Assembly (NCBI RefSeq): GCF_016107525.1 | Contig: NZ_JABASR010000002.1 | Span: 62,001-126,000 of the forward strand | Length of the DNA stretch: 64,000 nucleotides | From: Psychrobacter aquimaris | GTDB taxonomy: Bacteria > Pseudomonadota > Gammaproteobacteria > Pseudomonadales > Moraxellaceae | Direction of reading: 5' to 3' | Shown: piece after piece, positions 8,763 to 18,251 of the stretch | How the letters are laid out: every line of letters begins with the position of its first letter | Numbering within the stretch: position 1 is the stretch's first letter | The notes under the pieces: model-generated | What the model saw: the letters and a program-made list of their open reading frames with translations, nothing else | Told to the model about the DNA's origin: nothing | Database searches by the model: none | Made by a program: the position numbers and the translations under genes

Positions 8763-10247
8763 ATGCACCACGTCAAGCAGCTCATTAATGGTCAATTTGT
8801 TGATTCTAATACCAGCGAATGGATTGATATCACCGATCCCGCCACCCAAGAAGTTATTGCCAAAGTCCCACAAACTACCGACGATGAAATCAATCAAGCC
8901 GTTGCGGCGGCTCAAGCAGCGTTTCAAACATGGCGAAAAACACCTATTACCACACGTGCGCGTATCTTTTTAAAGTATCAAGCATTGATACGCGAGCATA
9001 TGGATGAGCTGGCAGAAATCTTAACAGCAGAGCAGGGCAAAACGATTGCTGATGCTCGCGGTGATGTATTCCGTGGTTTAGAGGTGGTAGAGCACGCAGC
9101 TGGCATTGCCAATCTGCAAATTGGCGACTTCGTTGAAAATGTCGCCTCAGGCGTCGATACCTATAGTATTTGGCAGCCACTAGGCGTTTGTGCTGGTATC
9201 ACTCCATTTAACTTCCCAGCGATGATTCCGCTATGGATGTTCCCAATGGCGATTGCCACGGGTAATACCTTTATTCTAAAACCTTCTGAGCAAGACCCGA
9301 TGGTGACCATGCGTCTGGTGGAACTTGCGATTGAAGCGGGTGTACCTGAAGGTGTACTCAATGTGGTGCATGGTGGCAAAGCAACCGTCGATGCAATTTG
9401 TGACCATCCAGATATTAAAGCGGTTTCTTTTGTCGGTTCGACCAACGTTGGTAAGCATGTCTACGAGCGTGCCAGCAAATCCGGCAAGCGCGCCCAATGT
9501 ATGATGGGCGCGAAAAACCATGGCGTTATCTTACCTGATGCCAATAAAGAGCAAACCCTTAATCAGCTAGCAGGTGCGGCATTTGGTGCTGCTGGTCAAC
9601 GCTGTATGGCATTGTCAGTTGTGGTACTAGTGGGCGCTGCTGGTGAGTGGATTGATGATATCAAAGCCAAAGCAGAAGGCTTAATCGTCTCAGCTGGTAA
9701 GCATGATAAAGACTTAGGTCCACTGATTTCTCCTGCGGCAAAAGCCCGTGTTGAGCATTTAATTGGTACTGGTGTAGAAGAAGGGGCCAGTTTGCTTCTT
9801 GATGGTCGCGGTATTACGGTTGAAGGCTATGAAAAGGGTAACTTCGTAGGACCGACTATCTTTGATAATGTCACTGCAGATATGCAAATTTATAAAGAAG
9901 AAATCTTTGGGCCAGTACTTTGTATCATGCGCGCCAATAGCTTAGATGAAGCGATTGAGCTGCTTAATGCCAATCCACATGGTAATGGCACGGCAATCTT
10001 TACCCAGTCAGGCGCTGCTGCACATAAATTCCAACAAGATATTCAGGTTGGTCAAATCGGTATTAACTTGCCAATTCCTGTGCCACTACCGATGTTCTCA
10101 TTCTCAGGCTCACGTGCCAGTAAGCTTGGCGATCTCGGTCCTTATGGTAAGCAAGCTGTGCAGTTTTATACGCAAACAAAAACGGTCACTGCACGTTGGT
10201 TTGATGATGAAGCGAGCCGCGGCGTCAATACGACTATTTCAATTTAA
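8763..10247 (+). CDS. mmsA: CoA-acylating methylmalonate-semialdehyde dehydrogenase
   Basis: A 494-residue aldehyde dehydrogenase that converts methylmalonate semialdehyde, NAD+ and CoA to propionyl-CoA, the last step of distal valine degradation. The N-terminus [12 protein letters not shown] and the motif [12 protein letters not shown] are typical of MmsA. The catalytic cysteine is Cys281 in GQRCMALS. A strong ribosome site, AAGGA, lies about 9 bases before the ATG. First gene of the valine cluster, followed on the same strand by four more genes of the path. Confidence 0.93.
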   Translation: MHHVKQLINGQFVDSNTSEWIDITDPATQEVIAKVPQTTDDEINQAVAAAQAAFQTWRKTPITTRARIFLKYQALIREHMDELAEILTAEQGKTIADARGDVFRGLEVVEHAAGIANLQIGDFVENVASGVDTYSIWQPLGVCAGITPFNFPAMIPLWMFPMAIATGNTFILKPSEQDPMVTMRLVELAIEAGVPEGVLNVVHGGKATVDAICDHPDIKAVSFVGSTNVGKHVYERASKSGKRAQCMMGAKNHGVILPDANKEQTLNQLAGAAFGAAGQRCMALSVVVLVGAAGEWIDDIKAKAEGLIVSAGKHDKDLGPLISPAAKARVEHLIGTGVEEGASLLLDGRGITVEGYEKGNFVGPTIFDNVTADMQIYKEEIFGPVLCIMRANSLDEAIELLNANPHGNGTAIFTQSGAAAHKFQQDIQVGQIGINLPIPVPLPMFSFSGSRASKLGDLGPYGKQAVQFYTQTKTVTARWFDDEASRGVNTTISI

Positions 10248-10437
10248 TCGTCAATCCACTATATTTGCGGTCTAATGTCAATCTTACTCAACATATTTTT
10301 TGCTAGAAAAGTATGATTTTATAATTGTCATTATGCCGCTGTTATACTGTATAAAATACACGGTATAAATAATATTAAACTGATGGCTTATTAAGTTCTC
10401 TCCACCATATTTGCTTTGCATGCACAAGGATGACCCT

Positions 10438-11598
10438 ATGGATTTTTCATTGACCGAAGACCAAATCGCCTTTCGCCAAACTGCTCGTCAGTTTGCGCAA
10501 AAAGAGCTAAAGCCAAACGCGGCTGAATGGGATCGAACCTCGCATTTCCCAGTCGATGTGATTAAGAAGTCAGGCGAGCTTGGCTTTTTAGGGCTGTATA
10601 CCAATCCCGACTATGATGGCCTAGGGCTACCACGCTTAGACTCTGCGATGGTGTTTGAGGAGCTAGCATGGGGTGATACGGCTGTGGCTGCTTATATGAG
10701 TATTCATAATATGGCTGGCTGGATGATTGGTGAATACGGCAGCGATGTGTTGTGTAAAAAATATTTACCTAACATGGTCAGTGGTGAATGGCTTGGCAGC
10801 TATTGTTTAACTGAGCCGAATGCCGGTTCTGACGCCGCCTCATTACGTACCAAAGCCGATAAGCAAGGCGATTATTACGTACTCAATGGAGAGAAAACCT
10901 TTATATCAGGTGCAGGCTCCACCGATGTGTTAGTGGTCATGGCACGTACAGGCGGTGCAGGACCAAAGGGCGTATCAGCGTTTGTTGTAGATGCCAATAG
11001 TGCTGGTATCGAATATGGCAAAAACGAGCATAAGATGGGCTGGAAAGCGCAGCCAACACGGACGATTAGCTTTAAAGATGTCAAAGTCCCAGCAGAAAAC
11101 CTGATAGGTGAGGAAGGTCAAGGCTTTCGTATTGCGATGAAGGGTTTAGATGGTGGTCGTATCAATATCGGTATCTGTGCGGTTGGTACGGCGCAGTCAG
11201 CACTGGAGACAGCCACCAATTATGTGCAAGAGCGCAGCCAATTTGGGAGTCCGATTGCTAGTTTACAGTCGGTACAATTTAAGCTTGCAGATATGCTGAC
11301 TCAAACCATCACTGCACGGCAAATGCTATATTTAGCGGCCAGTAAAGTCGATAACAATGACTCGCAAGCGTCTACTTATTGTGCGATGGCAAAGCGTTTG
11401 TCGACTGATCTTTGTTTCGATGTTGCCAATGAAGCCTTACAGCTGCATGGCGGTTATGGTTATCTAAATGAATATCCGCTTGAGCGCCATGTGCGAGATT
11501 TGCGTGTCCATCAGATTTTAGAAGGCACCAATGAAATCATGCGAGTGATTGTCTCGCGTCAGCTATTGCAAGATGATGCGTTGAGTCAGTTACGTTAA
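10438..11598 (+). CDS. Acyl-CoA dehydrogenase, probably isobutyryl-CoA dehydrogenase
   Basis: A 386-residue flavoprotein when started at the ATG at 10438, which has AAGGA 7 bases upstream; an earlier ATG at 10411 lacks one. It has the normal acyl-CoA dehydrogenase layout: helical N-domain (MDFSLTEDQIAFRQTARQFA), beta domain with CLTEPNAGSDAAS, and C-domain with LEGTNEIMRVIVSR, whose Glu is the expected catalytic base. Position between mmsA and the hydratase points to isobutyryl-CoA oxidation to methacrylyl-CoA. Electrons would pass to ETF. Substrate assignment rests on context. Confidence 0.87.
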   Translation: MDFSLTEDQIAFRQTARQFAQKELKPNAAEWDRTSHFPVDVIKKSGELGFLGLYTNPDYDGLGLPRLDSAMVFEELAWGDTAVAAYMSIHNMAGWMIGEYGSDVLCKKYLPNMVSGEWLGSYCLTEPNAGSDAASLRTKADKQGDYYVLNGEKTFISGAGSTDVLVVMARTGGAGPKGVSAFVVDANSAGIEYGKNEHKMGWKAQPTRTISFKDVKVPAENLIGEEGQGFRIAMKGLDGGRINIGICAVGTAQSALETATNYVQERSQFGSPIASLQSVQFKLADMLTQTITARQMLYLAASKVDNNDSQASTYCAMAKRLSTDLCFDVANEALQLHGGYGYLNEYPLERHVRDLRVHQILEGTNEIMRVIVSRQLLQDDALSQLR

Positions 11599-11680
11599 TC
11601 ACTTTATATGAATGAATAACCTGCCTATTCAACTCTATGAATAAAGCGATTTTATAAAAAGTTTATAACAAGGATGTTCT

Positions 11681-12463
11681 ATGAAGGATTATACCAACTT
11701 AAACCTATCGATTGACGGTCATACTGCTACCGTGACATTGAATAACCCACCAGCCCATACGTGGACGATGGACAGTCTACCAGCGCTCAAGCAACTGGTT
11801 ACTGACCTTAATGCCAATGATGATGTTTATGCCTTAATCATTCATGGCGATGGTGAGAAGTTTTTTTCGGCAGGTGCAGATTTAAATAACTTCTCTGATG
11901 GTGATAAAGGTCGTGCGATTAGTATGGCAATAGCGTTTGGTGAAGCATTTGAAGCGCTATCAGCGTATCGTGGAGTCAGTATCGCGGTCATCAACGGCTA
12001 TGCGATGGGCGGCGGGCTTGAGTGTGCGCTGGCGTGTGATATTCGTATTGCAGAAGCGCATGCGCAAATGGCATTGCCTGAGACCGGTGTGGGACTGTTA
12101 CCGTGTGCGGGTGGTACGCAAAATCTAACAGCTTTAGTCGGTGAAGGCTGGGCAAAGCGTATGATATTGTGCGGTGAGCGCGTCGATGCAGAGACAGCAC
12201 TGCGTATTGGTTTGGTGGAAGAAGTCGCCACTAAAGGAGAGGGTTTGCAAGCGGCACAGTTACTTGCGCAAAAAGTCGCTAAGCAATCACCCGTTGCCGT
12301 CACTTATTCTAAACAGCTTATCCAAGCGGCAAGAAATACTCCACCTGCACAAAACCTTATTCATGAGCGCGAAGCTTTTGTTAAGTTATTCGATACCAAA
12401 GATCAGCGTGAAGGCGTACAAGCCTTCTTAGAAAAGCGTAAACCTAATTGGCAAAATAAATAG
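11681..12463 (+). CDS. Enoyl-CoA hydratase (methacrylyl-CoA hydratase role)
   Basis: A 260-residue crotonase-fold protein. It has the oxyanion-hole segments FSAGADLNNF (about 66-75) and INGYAMGGGLECALACD (about 105-121), and the region LPETGVGLLPCAGGTQ, where one catalytic Glu is expected. In this cluster it would hydrate methacrylyl-CoA to 3-hydroxyisobutyryl-CoA. It starts 82 bases after the dehydrogenase, with AAGGA before the ATG, and lies 60 bases before the hydrolase gene, consistent with one transcript. Confidence 0.86.
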   Translation: MKDYTNLNLSIDGHTATVTLNNPPAHTWTMDSLPALKQLVTDLNANDDVYALIIHGDGEKFFSAGADLNNFSDGDKGRAISMAIAFGEAFEALSAYRGVSIAVINGYAMGGGLECALACDIRIAEAHAQMALPETGVGLLPCAGGTQNLTALVGEGWAKRMILCGERVDAETALRIGLVEEVATKGEGLQAAQLLAQKVAKQSPVAVTYSKQLIQAARNTPPAQNLIHEREAFVKLFDTKDQREGVQAFLEKRKPNWQNK

Positions 12464-12523
12464 GCCAAATTGAATATGACTTTATTCTAATATTTTCCCT
12501 TTTAATTTTTGTAGGTCACTTTT

Positions 12524-13792
12524 ATGACAGCAGCTATCACAGCGACGGATGATATTAATAATCAAAAAGCCGTAGAAAAAACCGCACAAGAAGCACCAGT
12601 ATTGTTCAATACTGAGCCGACAGATTGTGGTCATCTCATTGGAATAATGACGTTAAATACCCCAAAATCTCTTAATGCGCTCAGCGTTGAGATGTGTCAA
12701 CTATTATCACAACAGCTAGAGCAGTGGCAGAGTGATAATCAGATAGTGGCTTTGGTGTTACAAGGAGCAGGTGACAAGGCATTTTGTGCGGGTGGTGATA
12801 TTCGTAAGCTCTATGACAGCATGTCTAGCGATGCACCGTTACCGAACCCTTATGCGACAGAGTTTTTTGGTCATGAATATCGTCTGTATCGGCAGATGCA
12901 CTTTTATCCAAAGCCATTAATACTTTGGGGTGACGGCATTATCATGGGTGGCGGCATGGGGCTGATGGCAGGTTGCAGTCATCGCTTAGTCACCGAGCGC
13001 ACTCGCTTTGCTATGCCAGAAGTGACTATTGGATTGTTCCCTGATGCCTCTGGCAGTTGGTTTTTGCAGCGTATGCCAGCGAAGACAGGTTTGTTTTTAG
13101 GGTTAACGGGGGCGATGTGCAATGGCAATGATGCGATATTGGCCAATCTTGCAGAATATGCCGTCGCCAGTAGTGACTATGGTGCCATCATACAAAGTTT
13201 AAAACAGAGCGATTGGCAGGTGTCAGCTAGTAGTACGGACAAATGCGATGACAATAGTGCCCATAGTATCGTTAGCCGTGCACTGGCTGCGCAACCAGTA
13301 GCTGAACTGCCGGCGAGTAAATTGGCAACCTATTGGCAACCTATTCAGCAGTTGATGAACAGCGGCGGATTGGGTGATATCGATGTGTTATTACAAAATG
13401 ATGCGGCACTTGAAAAATTAAATGTGGAGTTTGCTAATGACAGTTGGACGCAGCGAGCAGTGGACACTTATCGTCATGGCTGCCCAGTGACCGCTGCTTT
13501 AACTTATGCGCTGTATCATAAAGTCACGGATTTATCGATAGAACAGGTTCTGTATCTAGAAGCTAACGTAGCCGTACATTGTGCAGCCAATCCGGACTTT
13601 AAAGAAGGTGTACGTGCGCTGCTTATTGATAAAGATCGCAGTCCACAATGGTCGCGTTCACTAGCAGACTGCCTCAGTAGCGAAGGGCAGTCGTACATAC
13701 AGCAGCACTTCGTAAATCCTTATGCTAAAGGTGAGCATCCGTTAGGCGATTTGTTGGGTGATGAGGCGTTAGGCAGTCAGCTTGTGCGCTAA
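12524..13792 (+). CDS. 3-hydroxyisobutyryl-CoA hydrolase
   Basis: A 422-residue crotonase-fold protein, longer than simple hydratases and matching the HIBCH family. Family motifs: AFCAGGDIRKLYDS (about 86-99), YRQMHFYPKPLILWGDGIIM, GGGMGLMAGCSHRLVTE, and AMPEVTIGLFPDASGSWFL with the acidic residues used in thioester hydrolysis. It releases free 3-hydroxyisobutyrate from the CoA ester and so removes methacrylyl-CoA pressure. The first 28 residues are low-complexity and may be disordered. The final domain is complete. Confidence 0.88.
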   Translation: MTAAITATDDINNQKAVEKTAQEAPVLFNTEPTDCGHLIGIMTLNTPKSLNALSVEMCQLLSQQLEQWQSDNQIVALVLQGAGDKAFCAGGDIRKLYDSMSSDAPLPNPYATEFFGHEYRLYRQMHFYPKPLILWGDGIIMGGGMGLMAGCSHRLVTERTRFAMPEVTIGLFPDASGSWFLQRMPAKTGLFLGLTGAMCNGNDAILANLAEYAVASSDYGAIIQSLKQSDWQVSASSTDKCDDNSAHSIVSRALAAQPVAELPASKLATYWQPIQQLMNSGGLGDIDVLLQNDAALEKLNVEFANDSWTQRAVDTYRHGCPVTAALTYALYHKVTDLSIEQVLYLEANVAVHCAANPDFKEGVRALLIDKDRSPQWSRSLADCLSSEGQSYIQQHFVNPYAKGEHPLGDLLGDEALGSQLVR

Positions 13793-13943
13793 AAGTTTTA
13801 TTTTTGGATTCATTATTAAGGTCTGTGGAATATTTAAATATTAAAAATAATTAAGTTCAAATAGATAACGAAAAACTGTGCGCAGCATGGTCTGCATATA
13901 TGTGTAATTAATAATTAATAATCAATCATCAAGGAGTGATGAG

Positions 13944-14873
13944 ATGGGTACAAAGGATACAGGTTCAAATAATACTGCGAAGCCAAACATAGCCTTTATA
14001 GGTCTTGGTAATATGGGCGCACCAATGGCAGAAAACTTATTAAAGGCAGGTTATGCACTGTCTGTCTATGATTTGTCTGCGGAAGCGACCAAGCGCTTGC
14101 AGCAAGCAGGTGCGAGTGTGGCTGATAGTCCTAAAGAGGCTGCAAGCAATGCACAGGTCGTCATTAGTATGTTACCGGCTGGCCAGCATGTCCATTCTGT
14201 CTATCTGGGAGATAATGGCTTGCTGGCAGAATTACCGAAAGGCACATTAGTCATTGATAGCAGCACTATCGCTGCTGCTGATGCAAGAGTGGTGGCAGAG
14301 GCAGCAAGTAAGTTTGGTATAGACTTCTTAGACGCACCAGTCTCCGGTGGTACGGGCGGTGCCATCGCTGGTAGTTTAACGTTTATTGTGGGTGGCAGCG
14401 ACGATGCCTTTGCCAAAGCTGAGCCAATACTAGGCGTTATGGGAAAAAATATATTTCATGCAGGCGACCACGGAGCCGGACAAGTGGCTAAAATCTGCAA
14501 TAATATGCTGTTAGGTATTCTAATGGCGGGAACGGCAGAAGCGATTAATTTGGGGGTCAAAAACGGTCTCGACCCTAAAGTGTTGTCAGATATTATGCTA
14601 CAAAGCTCAGGTCGTAACTGGACGCTAGAGGTGTACAATCCTTATCCGCAAGTGATGGAAAACGTCCCATCTAGCAATGGTTATAAAGGTGGCTTTATGA
14701 GTAAGCTCATGCAAAAGGATCTTAACCTTGCGATGCAAACGGCTAAGGATACGGATGTTGAAACGCCAATGGGTGCTAAAGCGACAGAGCTATATGAAGC
14801 ACATACGCTAGAAAATGGTGATAAGGACTTTTCTAGTATCATGGCGCGTCACGATAGCTCTGTATTGTCTTAA
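13944..14873 (+). CDS. mmsB: 3-hydroxyisobutyrate dehydrogenase
   Basis: A 309-residue beta-hydroxyacid dehydrogenase. Motifs: FIGLGNMGAPMAENLLKAGY (dinucleotide fold near residue 14), DAPVSGGTGGAIAGSLTFIV (substrate loop, about 131-150) and GAGQVAKICNN with the catalytic Lys183. It oxidises 3-hydroxyisobutyrate to methylmalonate semialdehyde, the substrate of MmsA five genes upstream. A strong AAGGAGTGA ribosome site precedes the ATG. Last gene of the valine run; it ends at a large two-way terminator. Confidence 0.92.
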   Translation: MGTKDTGSNNTAKPNIAFIGLGNMGAPMAENLLKAGYALSVYDLSAEATKRLQQAGASVADSPKEAASNAQVVISMLPAGQHVHSVYLGDNGLLAELPKGTLVIDSSTIAAADARVVAEAASKFGIDFLDAPVSGGTGGAIAGSLTFIVGGSDDAFAKAEPILGVMGKNIFHAGDHGAGQVAKICNNMLLGILMAGTAEAINLGVKNGLDPKVLSDIMLQSSGRNWTLEVYNPYPQVMENVPSSNGYKGGFMSKLMQKDLNLAMQTAKDTDVETPMGAKATELYEAHTLENGDKDFSSIMARHDSSVLS

Positions 14874-14884
14874 TACTATCTCAT

Positions 14885-14940
14885 ATATAAACCAAAAAGG
14901 ACTGCATTATAATAATAGTGCAGTCCTTTTTGGTTTATAT
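14885..14940. terminator. Two-way terminator with 22-bp perfect arms between mmsB and the iclR gene
   Basis: Arms at 14885-14906 and 14919-14940 are perfect inverted copies (core CCAAAAAGGACTGCA) around a 12-base loop. Each strand meets a T-rich 3' arm. It lies between the convergent mmsB and regulator genes. Confidence 0.85.
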
Positions 14941-14948
14941 GAAAACAT

Positions 14949-15707
14949 TTAACTTGGTAGCTCATAGACCAGAGACTGAATGTCTTGCGCCGCTTTTTGT
15001 AGTCGTGGCACATGGGCTAATAGATCATCTAAAGACACTCGTATGGTCGGTGCGTGTAGATAAAGCGAAGCAAGGTAGCGTGATTTTCTGTCTCGTATCG
15101 GTACTGCGATTGCCACCATCTCAGAAATAAACTCTTCGTTATCGACACCTATACCAGTAGCAGCGATATGATCAAGCTCAGCATTTAATGCCTCAATATC
15201 GGTGATCGTATTTTTGGTAAATTTATCTAACGACAAGTTTTGTAGTATCTTGTCGCGGCTTGCGCGTGGTAACTGACTTAAATATAGCTTGCCAGTGGCA
15301 GTGCACCACATCGGTGACTTTGCACCCACTGGCAAATAAATCTGAATCGGCAAAGTGGTTTGTGCGCGATTGGTATAGATCATATTCATCTGATACGGGA
15401 CGCCGATACCGCAAGTTTCTTTCAGGTCATCAACTAGCTTTTGCAAAATCATTTGTCGTTCATTAAAGAACAGTCGCTGTTGCCAAAGCTCAACACCCAA
15501 ATTGCGTACACGCTTGCCCGGTATGATGCCGCCGCCAATATCGACGGTCACAAACCCTTCATCGAGCAGATTCTGAATCAATCGATGGATGGTTGGCTTA
15601 GGAATATCTAGCTCTTGTGACAGCTCAAGTGGCGAGAGAGGCTTAGAAGCATAAGACACCGCTTCGATGATCTCTAACACACGGGTAATTGACGATACTT
15701 TAGGCAT
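14949..15707 (-). CDS. IclR-family transcriptional regulator
   Basis: A 252-residue regulator with an N-terminal winged helix-turn-helix (SSITRVLEIIEAVSYASKPL to PTIHRLIQNLLDEGFV, residues 5-55) and an IclR effector-binding domain that includes ARSDKILQ-like and GIGVDNEEFISEMVAIAVPI segments. IclR proteins bind small acids. Its position convergent with mmsB makes it a candidate regulator of valine or short-chain acid use; this is inferred from position. Its own promoter lies in the 608-base gap shared with the outer-membrane protein gene. Confidence 0.85.
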   Translation of the reverse strand: MPKVSSITRVLEIIEAVSYASKPLSPLELSQELDIPKPTIHRLIQNLLDEGFVTVDIGGGIIPGKRVRNLGVELWQQRLFFNERQMILQKLVDDLKETCGIGVPYQMNMIYTNRAQTTLPIQIYLPVGAKSPMWCTATGKLYLSQLPRASRDKILQNLSLDKFTKNTITDIEALNAELDHIAATGIGVDNEEFISEMVAIAVPIRDRKSRYLASLYLHAPTIRVSLDDLLAHVPRLQKAAQDIQSLVYELPS

Positions 15708-16315
15708 ATGAGTGGCTCAATAAGAATAAAAAGAATACAGCAGGAAATACCACAAGGAGTTACTAAATAATAGTAAATTCGCAGTCTTGCGACACATTTT
15801 CCCTAACCTCTAATTTAGCATAATATCAAGCTTAGACAAGAGCTAGTTACTTTATCTGCTGATAGTAACGTCATACGATCTAGAAACATTTATATAACTG
15901 TTGTGCATGTCTGAAAAATTTTCTAAAAGCAATAATTACTACACCAACTCACAAAACACAACAAACTGTAGTAATAAGCTATATAACTGTCATTGAGTTA
16001 AATAAAGAGGTAGGTCATTATAATTACATATTTTGTAATACCCTTACATGAACATTAAGCTAGCCAATATTCATGTCTACGCTGTTGAGTTACTTTAAGA
16101 GCATTGTGTAACAGAAAGTCGAAGTTTTGCTGATTGGTGTAGTAATTATTACAATACCTATGCAATCTTTACATAACGGCAAATAAAAAGCGCTCCTACA
16201 GGGGTGACTTTTCCGGCCAAAATTGTTTTAATCTGCTCAACAAAATGATCGATTTAAAAAAAGCTAAATTGTCATTTTTTATGGGCAAGTTATTCCACAC
16301 TTTAGGAGAGTATTT
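15708..16315. promoter_or_regulatory. Divergent control region with inverted repeats
   Basis: Gap between the regulator gene and the outer-membrane protein gene. AATAATTACTACACCAA (15931-15947) recurs as its perfect inverse at 16134-16150, and the match continues inward with small gaps. A further GTAGTAAT core lies near 15967, and GTAATTATTAC at 16142-16152 is an 11-base palindrome. These could be operator sites or the ends of a decayed small element. AGGAGA before 16316 is the ribosome site of the next gene. Confidence 0.45.
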
Positions 16316-17206
16316 ATGAGACTTATTAAATTAACAGCAATTTCTGCTGCCGTTTTAGCGTCAACTGCTGCACTAGCTGCTGAGCCTGTTATCGTTGTCG
16401 ATGGTAACGATGCAGTTGTTTATGAAGCTGAGCCAGTTGCTGTTGCGTATGAAGCCGAGCCTGTTGCTTATGCATACGATACTGACGCTGGTATAGTTCG
16501 CAACACTGCTGGTGCTATCGTTGGTGGTACTACAGGTTTCTTCAAACAAGTCATCCACCCAGCATCTGTTAGCGCTGAAGTTGGTACTCTAGGTTATGGT
16601 GCTAACATTGGTTGGTCACTAAACGAGAAAACTGAATTACAAGCTGGTTGGGCTGGTGGTGATGTTTCTGATTTATTCGGCGACATTGATGTAAACGATG
16701 TTGAATATGATATTAAAGATGCAGACTTTAGTAACCCGTATCTAGGTGTACAATTACGCCCTACTGGTAACTGGTTCACGATGGGTGCTGGTATCATCGT
16801 ACCTGACAACGATATCGACGTAACCGCTGAAGGTAAAAATGATATCTTCAAGATTGGTGATGTTAGCTATAATGCTACAGATACTGGTAAGCTATCAGGT
16901 ACTATAGAGCATCGTAACAAGCTAGCCCCGTATGGCACTATCGGTTTCCGTCCTAACATCACTAACAACTTCGGTTTATTCGGTGAGATCGGTGCAGCTT
17001 ACATGGGTAAAACAAACGCGACAGTTCGTGCAACTGGTGATGCTGATGAGCTTGTTGGATATGTAAGTGGTGCAGATACTGTTTCTAAAGACGAGAGTAC
17101 TGTTACGCGTGGTGATGTTGCCGCTGCAGCACAAAAAGAATTAGAACGTAAAGACTATCTTGAGTGGATGCCAATTGTTAAAGTTGGTGCAACTTACCGT
17201 TTCTAA
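16316..17206 (+). CDS. Outer-membrane beta-barrel protein with EAEPVA repeats
   Basis: A 296-residue protein with a clean signal peptide (cleavage near residue 21, ALAA-EPV). After it comes a short repetitive linker: YEAEPVAVA (36-44) followed by YEAEPVAYA (45-53). The rest is rich in alternating polar and aromatic residues and ends in ...VGATYRF, the terminal Phe used by the BAM machinery. It is thus an outer-membrane beta-barrel, of no family I can name. The strong ribosome site, regular codon choice and long regulated upstream region suggest high expression. The linker may bind peptidoglycan or a partner; that is a guess. Confidence 0.72.
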   Translation: MRLIKLTAISAAVLASTAALAAEPVIVVDGNDAVVYEAEPVAVAYEAEPVAYAYDTDAGIVRNTAGAIVGGTTGFFKQVIHPASVSAEVGTLGYGANIGWSLNEKTELQAGWAGGDVSDLFGDIDVNDVEYDIKDADFSNPYLGVQLRPTGNWFTMGAGIIVPDNDIDVTAEGKNDIFKIGDVSYNATDTGKLSGTIEHRNKLAPYGTIGFRPNITNNFGLFGEIGAAYMGKTNATVRATGDADELVGYVSGADTVSKDESTVTRGDVAAAAQKELERKDYLEWMPIVKVGATYRF

Positions 17207-17247
17207 TCTAATCACAGTTTAAGTACTGTTGTTAGAAGAATAGTAAG

Positions 17248-17280
17248 AAAAAAACGATCCTTTTTTAGGGTCGTTTTTTT
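17248..17280 (+). terminator. Terminator after the beta-barrel gene
   Basis: AAAACGATCC (17251-17260) pairs with GGGTCGTTTT (17268-17277) with one G-U pair, then T residues. Confidence 0.75.
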
Positions 17281-17326
17281 GTCTGTAATAAAGTAGTTGC
17301 TAGAGTAAATAACATGTATAAATGGT

Positions 17327-18130
17327 CTAGAAAATAACGATGGTTTGTTGCACTGATAACACCGCGATACGGTAATCGGACTTAGCGTCTGCTATGACCA
17401 TTAAAGGTGATGGCTCTCTAATAATATGAATTAAATCCGCAATAAGGTGGGAATAATCCATTCCTAAACCTTGTGCCAGTTTGTATTGATGAATTTTGAT
17501 AAAACTTTCTTTTATTTGCCACAGTAACTTAGCGATAATCTCACGCTGAAGCGGTAACAGGGATTGTAAAGCAGCCATTTCATGCTCAGAGTAGAACCGC
17601 TGTGCCACATGCCATGCTACAGGGTTGGTTTCTATATCAATACCGATGGGGCGATGACGGCTAATAACTACGGTCACTTTACTGTTTGATGGTGTGTTGA
17701 TTGTCTGAACAGCGTCTTTGTTAATATCATTATGAGCCTTGATGCCTGTATGGCTAAAGCACACGTAATGTTTGCTACCGATAAGCCGATAGGGGAAATT
17801 TGATTCATCCAAAGTATCGCTGAGCTTTAGCTCACACAGTAATTGTTGTAGCAATAATCGAACGCCTTTACGTTGTAGTTGACGTTGATGCTGCGCTATT
17901 TCACGTGTTGATAAAATTACTGGTGGCAGGCAGTAATGCCAATTGAGCTTGTAAAGTTTATGAAAATTCACATGTGATATAGGATTAATTGCTGACCGCA
18001 GTGATTTATTCCACAAACTTTGAAAGTTGATAGATAAGCATTCGCTCACTTGCGCAGTGGCGCACCACGTCATAGGGTCGAGCTGGGTATATTGGACATG
18101 AGTCAAATTTAAGATAGAGCTTGGCATCAT
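17327..18130 (-). CDS. 4'-phosphopantetheinyl transferase superfamily protein
   Basis: A 267-residue protein of the Sfp/EntD type. The middle holds the Mg-binding motif IGIDIETNP and, about 30 residues later, LLWQIKESFIK, the WxxKE motif of the superfamily. CFSHTG before them is the usual phosphate-binding piece. It moves phosphopantetheine from CoA onto carrier proteins. No NRPS, PKS or siderophore gene is in this window, so its partner lies elsewhere, perhaps including fatty-acid ACP. The start may be either of two adjacent ATG codons (18130 or 18127). Confidence 0.82.
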   Translation of the reverse strand: MMPSSILNLTHVQYTQLDPMTWCATAQVSECLSINFQSLWNKSLRSAINPISHVNFHKLYKLNWHYCLPPVILSTREIAQHQRQLQRKGVRLLLQQLLCELKLSDTLDESNFPYRLIGSKHYVCFSHTGIKAHNDINKDAVQTINTPSNSKVTVVISRHRPIGIDIETNPVAWHVAQRFYSEHEMAALQSLLPLQREIIAKLLWQIKESFIKIHQYKLAQGLGMDYSHLIADLIHIIREPSPLMVIADAKSDYRIAVLSVQQTIVIF

Positions 18131-18164
18131 TGATTATGTCTGTTGTATTGGTTCGCTTAGTAAC

Positions 18165-18201
18165 ATGCAAAAAGCCCAGCGATATACTATTGCTGGGCTT
18201 T
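18165..18201 (-). terminator. Terminator after pal
   Basis: Read on the minus strand, a 10-base-pair stem (AAAGCCCAGC at 18171-18180, GCTGGGCTTT at 18192-18201) is followed by a T run. Confidence 0.8.
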
Positions 18202-18251
18202 CCATTATAAAATATATTGAGCTTTATTGATTGTAATCTGTTTTACTGGTT

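Noticed and set aside
12024..12303. Long open frames on the strand opposite to the enoyl-CoA hydratase gene
   Set aside because: They are shadows of the coding strand; no start signal, and protein composition is Ser/Ala/Pro-rich without any motif.
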